Shown: positions 27,529-35,374, numbered from the stretch's first letter. The stretch is DNA of 42,855 nt from an uncultured Spartobacteria bacterium (GCA_937890535.1 CALBXK010000294.1:1-42855); one strand, 5' to 3'. Made by a program: numbers and translations. Notes: generated from the sequence alone by a model not told the origin.

Positions 27529-27810
27529 ATGACTGAATATATCATGATCAACCACGGAGTGGGTTCTCCCGAGAAGTGGGATATCTATTTCAAGATGCTT
27601 TCCGAGAATAACCACATGATTGGTGGCTCCGCCTTGGAGTGCGGGATCTCCCTGAAAGAGTCCGCCTTCAGCGAAGCAATTTCCACGACGATTACAGGAT
27701 ATATTGTCATCCAGGCGGAATCCCTCGAGAAAGCGAAAGAAGTGATGGAGAAGAGCCCGATTCATGCTGCCGGCGGGACCGTCGAACTTTTTACACTCGT
27801 CAAATCATAA
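27529..27810 (+). CDS. Small YCII-like protein
   Basis: The 93-residue protein starts MTEYIMINHGVGSPEKWDIY. Its length, the early aromatic/His stretch, the GGSALECG turn, and the GYIVIQAESLEKAKEVMEKS segment fit the YCII/dimeric alpha-beta barrel family, whose members are mostly uncharacterised. It is the last gene before a gap of about 380 bases. There is no evidence that it belongs with the CopG antitoxin, though both are read in the same direction 48 bases apart. Confidence 0.65.
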   Translation: MTEYIMINHGVGSPEKWDIYFKMLSENNHMIGGSALECGISLKESAFSEAISTTITGYIVIQAESLEKAKEVMEKSPIHAAGGTVELFTLVKS

Positions 27811-28150
27811 ATACCGAATCGGCTCCCCCACCCCCTACTGACGGCCCCTCCTCGCTCCACTCGCGCTTCGAGCGGCCTACCGTCTAGCCATCTCCCTTCG
27901 GTCGGTTGTACCGGGCGGTTCCGGGCAGGGTTGAAGGTTTCTCCTTCCCGGAGGTGCTGACTTCGGCTTGCAGCAGGCTCTGTCCGCAGTTCCCACTGCT
28001 CCCATTCCGTTGTGGCATCGGGTGACTCTGCTCTTCCTACCCATCTTCTCTGCGCCTCCGCGGCTCCGCGTGAATCAATTTTCTGTCAATAAAGGGAAAA
28101 CCCGATGCACATGCTCAATCTTCGAAATCGCCGATGGTTCCGCAGGGTCA
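27811..28150. other. Gene-free gap before hpnH
   Basis: About 340 bases carry no supported gene. The left half is GC-rich and contains imperfect inverted sequence (CCGGGCAGGGTT... CCTTCCCGG, near 27925-27952). Near 28050-28075 lies CTGCGCCTCCGCGGCTCCGCG, a string that resembles intergenic repeats seen in related high-GC genomes. A promoter for hpnH begins at 28151. Confidence 0.5.
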
Positions 28151-28179
28151 TTGACAGGGAGAACGGTGTCGCTTCTAAT
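28151..28179 (+). promoter_or_regulatory. Sigma-70-type promoter for hpnH-shc
   Basis: TTGACA (28151-28156) is a perfect -35 hexamer. TCTAAT (28174-28179) matches the -10 consensus at five of six positions, at the ideal 17-base spacing. Transcription should begin near 28186, about five bases before the ATG of hpnH at 28191, so the message would be nearly leaderless. Confidence 0.6.
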
Positions 28180-28190
28180 GTTCGCCACTT

Positions 28191-29537
28191 ATGAGATTTC
28201 CACTACCTCTGACGGCGAAAATCGCTAAATACATCGTTGGCAAGAAGTTGCAGCGCGTGGATAAATTTGCAACGGTTCTTCAATTGGAGCCCTTGCACAC
28301 CTGCAACCTGACTTGTACCGGCTGTGGTCGGATTCGTGAGTACTCCACCTCACTGAAGGATGTCATGAGTTTGGAGGACTGCCTCGGCGCGGCCACGGAA
28401 TGCAATGCGCCCATGATTTCGATCTGTGGCGGTGAACCGCTCATCTACCCGGACATCGAACCTCTGGTGGAAGGCCTGCTTGAACAGGGACGCATCGTCT
28501 ATATTTGTACGAACGCTCTTTTCATGCGCAAAAAAATGCGTGGATATCTGACGTCCGAATGGAATCGGCTCCGGACGGCCGGGCAGAGCACGGTGGCCAT
28601 GGATGAGATGCTGGAGGTGTTGCGCTCCGAGAAATTGATTACGGCTGCCGAAATTGAGAAAATTCGCGTTCCGGCCTCTGGAACGAAACCCGAAGCGGTG
28701 ATCGCCCCCAATGCGTACCTCTATTGGAATGTCCACCTCGATGGACTCGAGCGCACCCACGACCTCATCGTCGAACGCGAGGGAGTTTTTAAGGAATGCA
28801 TCCTGGCCATGCGCATGGCCAAGATCCTCGGCTACCAGGTCGCCACCAACACCACGATCTACAAGGAAACCGACATGGCCGAGATCGAGCAGATGTATGA
28901 ATACCTCTCCTGGCTCGGCGTGGATGGACACACCATTTCTCCCGGCTATGACTATGACTCCGCCAAGGAGGACATGCGAAAACGCCTCAACCTCGAGCCA
29001 GAAAACTTTTTCCTCACCCGGGCGGCGACGAAGGAAAAATTCAAGGACATCACGGCTTGGAGCGAGCGGTATTCATTTTTTGGCACCCCGATCTATTTTG
29101 AATTTCTGGCGGGCGAGCGGGACCTGACCTGTTCGGCCTGGGCGATTCCCACTCGTAATATCATGGGATGGAAAGCCCCATGTTACCTCATGACCGATGG
29201 GCATTACCCGAGCTATCGGGATCTATTGGAAAAGACCACCTGGGAAGATTATGGCGTGGTGGATGGGGTGGCTCGCGACACGCGCTGCGAGAATTGCATG
29301 GTCCATTGCGGCTATGAACCGACCGCCGCCCTTGGGCGTTGCGCCAAGCCTGGCGACACCTGGAAAAATATCGCATTTAATTTTGGACCCAAGCCGAAGG
29401 TGCGAGAGGCCGGGGCCCAGGTGGCCGCCTTCAATGGAGTGACAGCCGGAAACGGACACAAGACCGGCAAGCCAAAATCCGCGGAACCGGCCGCGAATGT
29501 GGTTAGCGCTGAGAGCGAATTGCAGAGTGCAAAATGA
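28191..29537 (+). CDS. hpnH: Adenosyl-hopene transferase HpnH, radical SAM
   Basis: HpnH joins adenosine to diploptene to make adenosylhopane, the first step of extended (C35) hopanoids. The 448-residue protein carries the radical SAM motif Cys38-X3-Cys42-X2-Cys45 (HTCNLTCTGC), the GGEPLIYPDIEPLVEGLLEQG segment, and the family motif [16 protein letters not shown] near residue 180. Between KKM and APNAYLYWN (about 117-172) it has roughly 50 extra residues compared with the usual KK-LHxFKPS link. A C-terminal extension (about 400-448), rich in Ala, Gly and Lys, is also unusual. Cysteines in CENCMVHCGYEP near 365 may bind a second cluster. It overlaps shc by four bases (ATGA), forming an hpnH-shc operon. 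Confidence 0.92.
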   Translation: MRFPLPLTAKIAKYIVGKKLQRVDKFATVLQLEPLHTCNLTCTGCGRIREYSTSLKDVMSLEDCLGAATECNAPMISICGGEPLIYPDIEPLVEGLLEQGRIVYICTNALFMRKKMRGYLTSEWNRLRTAGQSTVAMDEMLEVLRSEKLITAAEIEKIRVPASGTKPEAVIAPNAYLYWNVHLDGLERTHDLIVEREGVFKECILAMRMAKILGYQVATNTTIYKETDMAEIEQMYEYLSWLGVDGHTISPGYDYDSAKEDMRKRLNLEPENFFLTRAATKEKFKDITAWSERYSFFGTPIYFEFLAGERDLTCSAWAIPTRNIMGWKAPCYLMTDGHYPSYRDLLEKTTWEDYGVVDGVARDTRCENCMVHCGYEPTAALGRCAKPGDTWKNIAFNFGPKPKVREAGAQVAAFNGVTAGNGHKTGKPKSAEPAANVVSAESELQSAK

Positions 29538-31465
29538 ATCCGGCTTCCGCCAGAGTCCTGCCTTTCGAAGCTCCGAAAGCGTCCCTGGAGGAAGCGATTG
29601 CTCAGGCGCAGGAAAACCTTCTTCACCTCCAGAAGCCTGACGGACATTGGGAGGGCGAACTTCTGGTCGATGCCACTCTTTGCGCCGACTATGTCCTCTA
29701 CATGCATTGGTGCGGGAAGGTGGATTCCGAGCTGGAGGCGAAATGCGTGGCCCACATCCGCCGCCGTCAACTGGCTGATGGAGGGTGGAATATTTTCATT
29801 GGGGGGCCGAGTGAGATCAACGCTTCGGTGAAGGCCTATTTCGCGATGAAGCTGGCTGGCGACTCCCCGAGCGCGCCCTGGATGAGCGAGGCCCGGGCCA
29901 ATATCCTGCGACTCGGCGGCATCCCCCAACTCAACACCTTTGCCAAACTCTACCTCGCCCTTTTGGGCCAGTTTCCCTGGAAGGATCTTCCCACCATCCC
30001 ACCAGAAATTTTCCTCTTTCCCAAATGGTTCGTTTTCAATCTCTACGAAATGTCGTCGTGGAGCCGCACCATCATCGCGCCCCTTGCGATTCTTAACCAT
30101 TTCAAGCCGGTCCGGAACCTGCCCGCTGACAAACACCTGCACGAACTCTATCCGGCGGGTTTGGAGAATACGGACCTGTCGCTCAAGAAAGACCCTCGAT
30201 TTTGGGCCTGGAAGAATTTCTTTTTGCGCTGCGATCGGTATCTAAAAATCTACGACCGGCTGCCGGTGCATCCGCTACGGCACCGGGCTCTCAAAGCGGT
30301 GGAACGATGGATGATCCGCCGCATGGGTGAGGGCAGTGAGGGTCTCAGCGCGATCTTTCCCGCCATGCTCAATGCCATGATGGCCCTGCGGGTTCTCGGT
30401 TATCGCGACGACCACCCGCTGGTTATGAAGGCCGACCGCGATTTTTCAGGATTGTTCGTAGAGGATCCCGAGGATTTTCGTATCCAGCCCTGCCTTTCCC
30501 CGGTCTGGGACACCGCCATCACGACCATTGCCCTCGCGGAATCTGGCTTGCAGGAACATCCCGCCCTGGATCGGGCCGCGACCTGGCTGGAAAAAAAGGA
30601 AATCCGATTTGAGGCCGACTGGGCCGTCCACGTGCCAGGTGTCGAAGCGAGCGGTTGGGCCTTTGAACACGAGAACAAATTTTATCCGGACACGGACGAT
30701 ACCATGATGGTCCTGATGGCGCTGCGGCATGTCAAAGCCCGGGACACCTATACCCGCTCGGTCCAGTTCGATCGGGCCCTCAAATGGTTGTTGGCCTTTC
30801 AGGACCGCGACGGCGGTTGGGCGGCCTTTGATAAGGGGGTCACCGCCTCATGGCTGGAACACGTGCCCTTTGCGGACCACAACGCCATCATTGATCCCAC
30901 CTGCTCGGATTTGACCGGTCGGGTCTTGGAATTGTTGGGCCTGGTCGGCACCGACCGTGAGAGCCTGATCGTGCGGCGGGCCGTCGCCATGATTCGTCGC
31001 ACCCAGGAGGCGGATGGTTCGTGGTATGGACGCTGGGGCGTCAACTACATTTACGGCACCTGGCAGGTCCTGCGCGGCCTGGCGGCGATTGGCGAAAACA
31101 TGGATCAGGAATGGATTCGCCGGGGCCGGGACTGGCTGGAGAGTTGCCAGAACGAGGACGGCGGCTGGGGCGAAACCTGTGAGTCTTATAACTTTCCCGC
31201 CCTTAAGGGCCGCGGTCCCAGCACCGCCAGCCAGACAGCCTGGGCCTTGATGGGGCTCTGCGCGTGCGGCAGTCCGAATCGCGAGTCCATCACTGATGGC
31301 ATCGATTACCTTGTTCGCACTCAGGAAGCGGACGGATCATGGACCGAAGAGCACACCACCGGCACCGGATTCCCCTGCGTCTTCTATCTCAAATACGACA
31401 TGTATCGTCTCCACTTTCCCCTCCTGGCCCTCGCGACCTTTCGGCGACTGGCTGCGCCCGAGTGA
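29534..31465 (+). CDS. shc: Squalene-hopene cyclase
   Basis: The enzyme cyclises squalene to hopene/diplopterol at the membrane surface, the entry to hopanoid synthesis. The 643-residue protein has the catalytic acid motif Asp386-Thr-Asp-Asp389 (PDTDDTMM), at the same place as in the Alicyclobacillus enzyme. Several QW repeats are visible: QKPDGHWEGEL (near 30), QLADGGWNIF, QDRDGGWAAFDKG, QEADGSWYGRWG, QNEDGGWGET and QEADGSWTEEH. There is no signal peptide; monotopic membrane binding is the family rule. It is coupled to hpnH, so the two make adenosylhopane in order. Squalene-synthesis genes are not in the window. Confidence 0.95.
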   Translation: MNPASARVLPFEAPKASLEEAIAQAQENLLHLQKPDGHWEGELLVDATLCADYVLYMHWCGKVDSELEAKCVAHIRRRQLADGGWNIFIGGPSEINASVKAYFAMKLAGDSPSAPWMSEARANILRLGGIPQLNTFAKLYLALLGQFPWKDLPTIPPEIFLFPKWFVFNLYEMSSWSRTIIAPLAILNHFKPVRNLPADKHLHELYPAGLENTDLSLKKDPRFWAWKNFFLRCDRYLKIYDRLPVHPLRHRALKAVERWMIRRMGEGSEGLSAIFPAMLNAMMALRVLGYRDDHPLVMKADRDFSGLFVEDPEDFRIQPCLSPVWDTAITTIALAESGLQEHPALDRAATWLEKKEIRFEADWAVHVPGVEASGWAFEHENKFYPDTDDTMMVLMALRHVKARDTYTRSVQFDRALKWLLAFQDRDGGWAAFDKGVTASWLEHVPFADHNAIIDPTCSDLTGRVLELLGLVGTDRESLIVRRAVAMIRRTQEADGSWYGRWGVNYIYGTWQVLRGLAAIGENMDQEWIRRGRDWLESCQNEDGGWGETCESYNFPALKGRGPSTASQTAWALMGLCACGSPNRESITDGIDYLVRTQEADGSWTEEHTTGTGFPCVFYLKYDMYRLHFPLLALATFRRLAAPE

Positions 31466-31488
31466 TTGGCTCCCGTTCTCTGCCGGTG

Positions 31489-31519
31489 CAGTGAAACGGG
31501 GTTCGCTCCCGCGGGGCCG
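31489..31519 (+). repeat. 31-bp direct repeat, copy 1 (left of the zeta-like cassette)
   Basis: This segment, starting CAGTGAAAC and ending GGGGCCG, matches 33263-33293 at 30 of 31 positions and in the same orientation. The pair brackets the zeta-like kinase, its small partner and a hypothetical gene. The A-rich bases after copy 1 (AATAAAACTGGCA) weakly resemble those after copy 2 (AAAAGCCGGCA, the tRNA-Thr end). Confidence 0.8.
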
Positions 31520-31546
31520 GAATAAAACTGGCAGAGCCAAAGGGGC

Positions 31547-31576
31547 GGTCCGTGCATATATGCATTTGCACGGACC
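31547..31576. terminator. Perfect hairpin downstream of shc
   Basis: GGTCCGTGCA (31547-31556) and TGCACGGACC (31567-31576) form a perfect 10-bp stem with a 10-base loop. No T-run follows on either side, so termination would be weak or Rho-helped. It could terminate shc on the plus strand or the zeta-like operon on the minus strand. Confidence 0.45.
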
Positions 31577-31668
31577 CCGATTCCCAATTCCAATCAAAAG
31601 CCTACGAAAGCACAAAAAAGGCTCTGCCGGAGCACCGCGCCTTTCAGTGTTAAAAATTTAACCTGTAG

Positions 31669-31839
31669 TCAGGCAGCCCAAGAAAGATCACGCGCAACCT
31701 GACAGGATGTGCGAATGCGCTCCTTGCGCTCCGCTTCAACAGTGCGCAGAAAATTCTCTTTCTGTTTAATGAATGCAGCAAAGCTCCCTGTTGGGCGATT
31801 GCAGTATTCGTCGATCGTTTTCATTTTCTTGGGTTTCAT
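31669..31839 (-). CDS. Small 56-residue protein coupled to the zeta-like gene
   Basis: ATG 31839 overlaps the TGA of the upstream zeta-like gene (ATGA, 31836-31839), so both are read as one operon on the minus strand. The product is charged and helical: MKPKKMKTIDEYCNRPTG, then SFAAFIKQKENFLRTVEAER and KERIRTSCQVARDLSWAA. I recognise no family. Its size and coupling fit a TA partner, but epsilon antitoxins normally lie upstream of zeta and look different, so this would be a new type of partner if it is one. The AT-rich, low-bias codons resemble the zeta gene rather than shc. Confidence 0.6.
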   Translation of the reverse strand: MKPKKMKTIDEYCNRPTGSFAAFIKQKENFLRTVEAERKERIRTSCQVARDLSWAA

Positions 31840-32813
31840 TGGAGATTTGTAGAGGCCGATAGCGCCGCATTGAAGTGCTCGTCGTCATGGATAGCAAGCT
31901 CTTTCGATCCGAGTAGTTTTTCAGCGACCACGTAGCAACCATCGCTCGTTTCGACCTGACTTGCAAACACTGTTACCTCGTCGAAGTAAGGAACATACCT
32001 GCGAAACGCCTCCCGGAATCCCCGATGTGAAGCAGGAAGAAAGGCGGGGTTTGGGAACCGCCGCGACAAAGATGCCCGGTGCATTGCCTGGCAAATCGCA
32101 ATTTCCATGGGAGTTAGAACGGCAATCATTCGCAGACTGTATCCGGCTCTCTTGGCAACATTGATTCTTTCCATGGTTTCGCCCTCGTTCGACATCGACG
32201 AATCCCAAATGAAGGAATGCTGATCTGCAACTAGATCCTCGTAAAGCGCGGAAGCCATCACCCGGCACTCGTCTTGAACTACCGCGCTGGCCCTGCCATC
32301 TCCGACACCTTTGATGAGATTATATTAGGGGATAAAATGCTTGAAATTATCTACTCCCACGAGATGCCGCATTTCCACCTGTAGCATGCCGGAGTCCGCC
32401 AACATCTGAAGTTTTACCGTTTTGCCGCTTCCGTAACCCCCACCAGTGAAAATTAAATGTGGCTGTCCGGTAAGTTTGACCGAACAACCCCGCATGACTT
32501 GGTGAACCTGCTCGCGAAAGGCTGTTCTTGTGCAGGAGCTGGAGGGCAGATATCCGGTCTGAATCAGTCGAATGATGAATCGATCATAAAACTGTGTGTA
32601 GTTGCGAAAATCGGCCGTTGGATTGTCGATAGATTTGATAAGAATTGGATCATCGTCAGAAATCACTTCAGGACGTCTCATTTCGGTCCCGCCTCCAGAT
32701 TTTTCAGTCCACCACCAATTCCAATATTCCTCCGTCTGATTGACGTTATCAGCAAGGGTTTCGAAATCGAATTTCTCTCCACCCTTGAGCTTTTCTAGTA
32801 TGGGAAGCTGCAT
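31836..32813 (-). pseudogene. Zeta-toxin-like P-loop kinase, split by one stop codon
   Basis: Two reading frames on the minus strand (32813-32325 and 32261-31836) are in the same phase and separated only by a TAA at 32327-32325. Read through, they encode about 325 residues. An N-terminal part (about 1-115) precedes a Walker A motif, FTGGGYGSGKT near residues 122-132, then VGVDNFKHFIP[stop]YNLIKG and GRASAVVQDECRVMASALY, then FIWDSSMSNEGETMERI. This is the order of zeta/PezT kinases: P-loop, an Asp-containing D.{3,6}P-Y block, an E-x-x-R stretch and a WDxSx2N motif. The stop replaces a residue where the family often has Q or E before Y, so a CAA-to-TAA change is the simplest explanation. The gene may be silenced, or both halves may be made. 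Confidence 0.7.
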
Positions 32814-32854
32814 GGCAGATAGCCAAATGGCAGGAAATCAAGCTCGCGTCCAAC

Positions 32855-33148
32855 CTATTGCACGAAGGAGCTGAACCAACAACTAACGGTTTTCAGGGAA
32901 GATTTGGACTTTACAGCAATCGCCGCATCCACGGCGGAGGAGGGAGAATCCACCGGCGGAATCTCAACCACAGCAGTAGAACGGAACTCGTCGCCGTCCT
33001 CATTGCCCCAAGCGTGGCAGCGTCTGGCCTTGGGGTGTCCCACAAGGTCGAATATCTCCACCTCCCCCTCCCATGTTGTCCGAATCTGGTTCACTTCAAA
33101 AGTGCGCCCCAAGAAATACGGGGTAAGGCCAGAAGAGCCTTTATTCAT
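32855..33148 (-). CDS. Conserved-looking hypothetical protein, 97 residues
   Basis: From ATG 33148 the product reads MNKGSSGLTPYFLGRTFEV, NQIRTTWEGEVEIFDLVGHP, KARRCHAWGNEDGDEFRSTA, VVEIPPVDSPSSAVDAAIAV and a basic tail. The EGEVEIFDLxGHPKAxRCxAW and V.EIPPVDSPxxAVxAAI patterns look like a real, conserved small family, but I cannot name it. The frame runs upstream through tRNA-Thr, which is an artefact, so the ATG at 33148 is chosen. It lies 41 bases upstream of the zeta-like gene in the same direction and could belong to that operon. Confidence 0.6.
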   Translation of the reverse strand: MNKGSSGLTPYFLGRTFEVNQIRTTWEGEVEIFDLVGHPKARRCHAWGNEDGDEFRSTAVVEIPPVDSPSSAVDAAIAVKSKSSLKTVSCWFSSFVQ

Positions 33149-33262
33149 GCGGATCCACTCATGATTTGGAGCAAGCCGACACCCGGGATTATCCCTCCGC
33201 TCCGCTTCGGGCTCTGCTTTTTGGCTTCGCCTTTCGGTTCCGGCTCGCTTCGCTCGCCTAGG

Positions 33263-33293
33263 CAGTGAACCGGGGTTCGCTCCCGCGGGGCCG
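33263..33293 (+). repeat. 31-bp direct repeat, copy 2 (next to tRNA-Thr)
   Basis: It matches 31489-31519 at 30 of 31 bases in the same orientation. It ends five bases before the 3' end of tRNA-Thr. Direct repeats next to a tRNA are the usual scar of integration or of duplication. Confidence 0.8.
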
Positions 33294-33297
33294 CAAA

Positions 33298-33369
33298 AGC
33301 CGGCACCCGGGATCGAACCGGGGACCGACGGTTTACAAAACCGTTGCTCTACCGCTGAGCTATACCGGC
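33298..33369 (-). tRNA. tRNA-Thr (anticodon UGU)
   Basis: The minus strand folds into a 72-base tRNA: acceptor GCCGGTA (33369-33363) pairs with TGCCGGC, with T as the discriminator base. The D arm has the AGCTCAGCGGTAGAGC consensus. The anticodon stem is ACGGT/ACCGT around the loop TTTGTAA, giving anticodon TGT for threonine ACA codons (and ACG by wobble). The T arm reads GGTTCGATCC. No CCA is encoded; it would be added after transcription. An integrase remnant lies 13 bases from its 5' end. Confidence 0.95.
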
Positions 33370-33382
33370 ATTCACTGAGTAA

Positions 33383-33598
33383 AAATGGCTGAAACTTGCT
33401 CGCCATAAGAGCGGCAGATACTACGCGCGCCTTTACCTGAATGGCAAAGAAATTTGGAAAAGTCTCAAAATCTCTCATTTCTCTGTGGCCGAAGCCCGGC
33501 TGGCGGAAAAGCTCAAAGAACACAGGGAGCGCAAGGGCAAGGAGATTGATTCATCCAATGCCAAGATGACTTTCGGAGATGCCGGCACCCTCAATTGA
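33383..33598 (+). pseudogene. N-terminal fragment of a tyrosine recombinase/integrase
   Basis: Frame 2, open directly after a TAA at 33380-33382, encodes about 71 residues: KWLKLARHKSGRYYARLYLN, GKEIWKSLKISHFSVAEARL, AEKLKEHRERKGKEIDSSNA and KMTFGDAGTLN. This closely follows the N-terminal arm-binding domain of phage-type integrases (YYARLYLNGKEIWKSL, then FSVAEARLAEKLKEHR). No start codon and no catalytic domain (RxxHxxRHY) remain. The next 200 bases up to the Fic operator (33599-33757) hold no recognisable gene. It marks an old integration event next to tRNA-Thr. Confidence 0.65.
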
Positions 33599-33757
33599 AG
33601 AATTCGTGATGAAGATTCGGACAGCGGGAAGCTGTCAGTCCAAGGTCTGCTGCGATCTCGTCGAAGGACTGGCGCTCTGGCCAGGCGCAGAAGGTTTCCT
33701 CCACGCCAGCAGTACAAGTTGTGAACCGGTAATCTGCGGAGAGCAATAAAAGCTGGC

Positions 33758-33794
33758 TTTATACCTCAGAATACGTCAACATGTGAGGTATAAA
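33758..33794. promoter_or_regulatory. Perfect 11-bp inverted repeat upstream of fic
   Basis: TTTATACCTCA (33758-33768) and TGAGGTATAAA (33784-33794) are exact inverse copies around a 15-base spacer. The right arm contains TATAAA, a fair -10 hexamer, and ends 17 bases before the Fic start codon at 33812. A DNA-binding protein on it would block transcription. The Fic protein's own C-terminal helix-turn-helix is a natural candidate for this regulator. Confidence 0.6.
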
Positions 33795-33811
33795 TAAGGA
33801 TTTTATAGCTC

Positions 33812-34942
33812 ATGCTCTTTGATTCCAAATGGAACTGGCAATTAGACGACTGGCCGCGATTCCGATATGACGGGGCAAAATTGGCGCAATTGGAAGCTGA
33901 TTTTCTGCGTCAGTCGGGCGTATTTATCGGCGCTGTTCGGCATGTCGCCGAAGGAGAAAAAGAGCAGATCACCGTTGACCTCATCAGTGACGAGGCGCTC
34001 TACACTTCCGAGATCGAAGGCGAGATTCTAAACCGGGACAGCCTTCAGTCTTCCATCCGCCGCAATCTGGGTCTGACAACCGACAACCGACGGATTCCGC
34101 CTGCCGAGCAGGGAATCTCGGACATGATGATCGATCTTTACCGCAATTTCAGTACGCCGCTGTCGGATGGTCTGTTGTTCCGCTGGCATGAAATGCTGAT
34201 GAGCGGCAGGCGCGATCTGAAAAATATCGGCAACTACCGGAACGGCGAAGAGCCGATGCAGATAGTCTCAGGCCCGATTCATGAGCCAAAAGTGCATTTT
34301 GAAGCGCCGCCATCTCCGTCCATGCCATCCGAAATGGCACGGTTCATCGAGTGGTTTAACGAAACTTCCCCGTCTGGGAAAAAACCGCTTCCCACGCTTG
34401 CACGGGCGAGTCTTGCCCATTGGCATTTCGTAAGTATTCACCCGTTTGAAGATGGCAACGGACGCATCGCCCGTGCCCTGGCCGAAAAATCGCTTTCACA
34501 AAATTTAGGCCATCCTACCCTGATCGCGCTTTCCAAAACCATTAATAGCAAGCGCAAAACCTACTATGATGTCCTGGAACACGGGAACCGGAACAACGAA
34601 ATATCTGCTTGGTTGCTTTACTTTGCGCAGGCCATTTTGGATGCGCAAAACCTCGCGCAACGCGCAGTTGATTTTCTCATCGAAAAAACCAAGTTTTTCG
34701 ACCGGCTGCGCAGTCAACTCAATCCCCGCCAGGAAAAAGTCCTCTTGCGGATGTTCCGCGAAGGCCCTGACGGATTCAAGGGTGGCTTGAGCGCGGAAAA
34801 CTATATCAGACTTACTGGCACATCCCGCGCCACAGCCACGCGTGACCTGCAAGATTTGGTAACAAAAAATGCCATGAGCAAAACCGGCGCACGAAAAAGC
34901 ACCCGCTATTATTTGCAACTTTCGGGTATGCGCCCTTTGTAA
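33812..34942 (+). CDS. Fic-domain AMP-transferase with C-terminal HTH
   Basis: Fic enzymes attach AMP (or another NMP) to hydroxyl groups of target proteins. The 376-residue protein has a DUF4172-type N-terminal domain (1 to about 90: MLFDSKWNWQLDDWPRFRYD), and the Fic core (about 95-290) with HPFEDGNGRIAR at His210-Arg221, the complete active motif. Upstream lies the inhibitory helix motif (S/T)xxxE(G/N) as TSEIEG (65-70), so it is a self-inhibited class II Fic. The C-terminal third (about 300-370) contains LTGTSRATATRDLQDLVTKNAM, a winged-helix-like DNA-binding stretch. All catalytic residues are present. The palindrome just upstream suggests autoregulation. Confidence 0.92.
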   Translation: MLFDSKWNWQLDDWPRFRYDGAKLAQLEADFLRQSGVFIGAVRHVAEGEKEQITVDLISDEALYTSEIEGEILNRDSLQSSIRRNLGLTTDNRRIPPAEQGISDMMIDLYRNFSTPLSDGLLFRWHEMLMSGRRDLKNIGNYRNGEEPMQIVSGPIHEPKVHFEAPPSPSMPSEMARFIEWFNETSPSGKKPLPTLARASLAHWHFVSIHPFEDGNGRIARALAEKSLSQNLGHPTLIALSKTINSKRKTYYDVLEHGNRNNEISAWLLYFAQAILDAQNLAQRAVDFLIEKTKFFDRLRSQLNPRQEKVLLRMFREGPDGFKGGLSAENYIRLTGTSRATATRDLQDLVTKNAMSKTGARKSTRYYLQLSGMRPL

Positions 34943-34949
34943 CTGTCCC

Positions 34950-35120
34950 CTATCGAGCGCAGGAAATACGGATCATGTGACAGTTCCAACACTTCAGTTT
35001 CACGTTTTTCGCCATGTCACAAATGGGAGTTTTCAGAGCCCGCCATTGCCCCTTGAGCTCATCAATTTCTCCGATGAGCTTCAGGATTTCTTGCGTGATT
35101 ATTGGGACAATCGGTTCCAT
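34950..35120 (-). pseudogene. N-terminal fragment of a second Fic-family gene
   Basis: From ATG 35120 on the minus strand the product starts MEPIVPIITQEILKLIGEID and ELKGQWRALKTP, which fits the N-terminus of another Fic subfamily (ITxExLxLIxEIDExKGxWxAL). After about 33 residues the match ends and the frame runs into CDMAKNVKLKCWNCHMIRIS to a stop at 34950. No Fic motif is present, so it is a remnant, in inverse orientation to the intact Fic gene. A direct repeat of TATATCCATT (35144-35153 and 35154-35163) lies upstream of it on the minus strand. Confidence 0.5.
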
Positions 35121-35374
35121 TTTTTCCTACAAATATCCGCTTTTATATCCATTTATATCCATTTCTGACCGCGCAGATTTCCCATGCTCTACGTACAATT
35201 GACCCACTCCATCGCTCTCACTGGCGAGCGTGATGCTTTGCGCCTTTCTATCGGTCCGCTCTCGACGTTTCGAGGGGCAAATCCTCTAAGCCGCGACGGG
35301 CTTTCCCACGCAGGCCCTACCTCCAAATATCCGTGAGGCTGTTCCCTTTGACCTAGAAACAGGGACAGACAGGA

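Noticed and set aside
33149-33523. Upstream extension of the minus-strand hypothetical gene through tRNA-Thr
   Set aside because: The frame translates the tRNA itself (SSAVEQRF), a classic artefact; the gene is started at 33148 instead.
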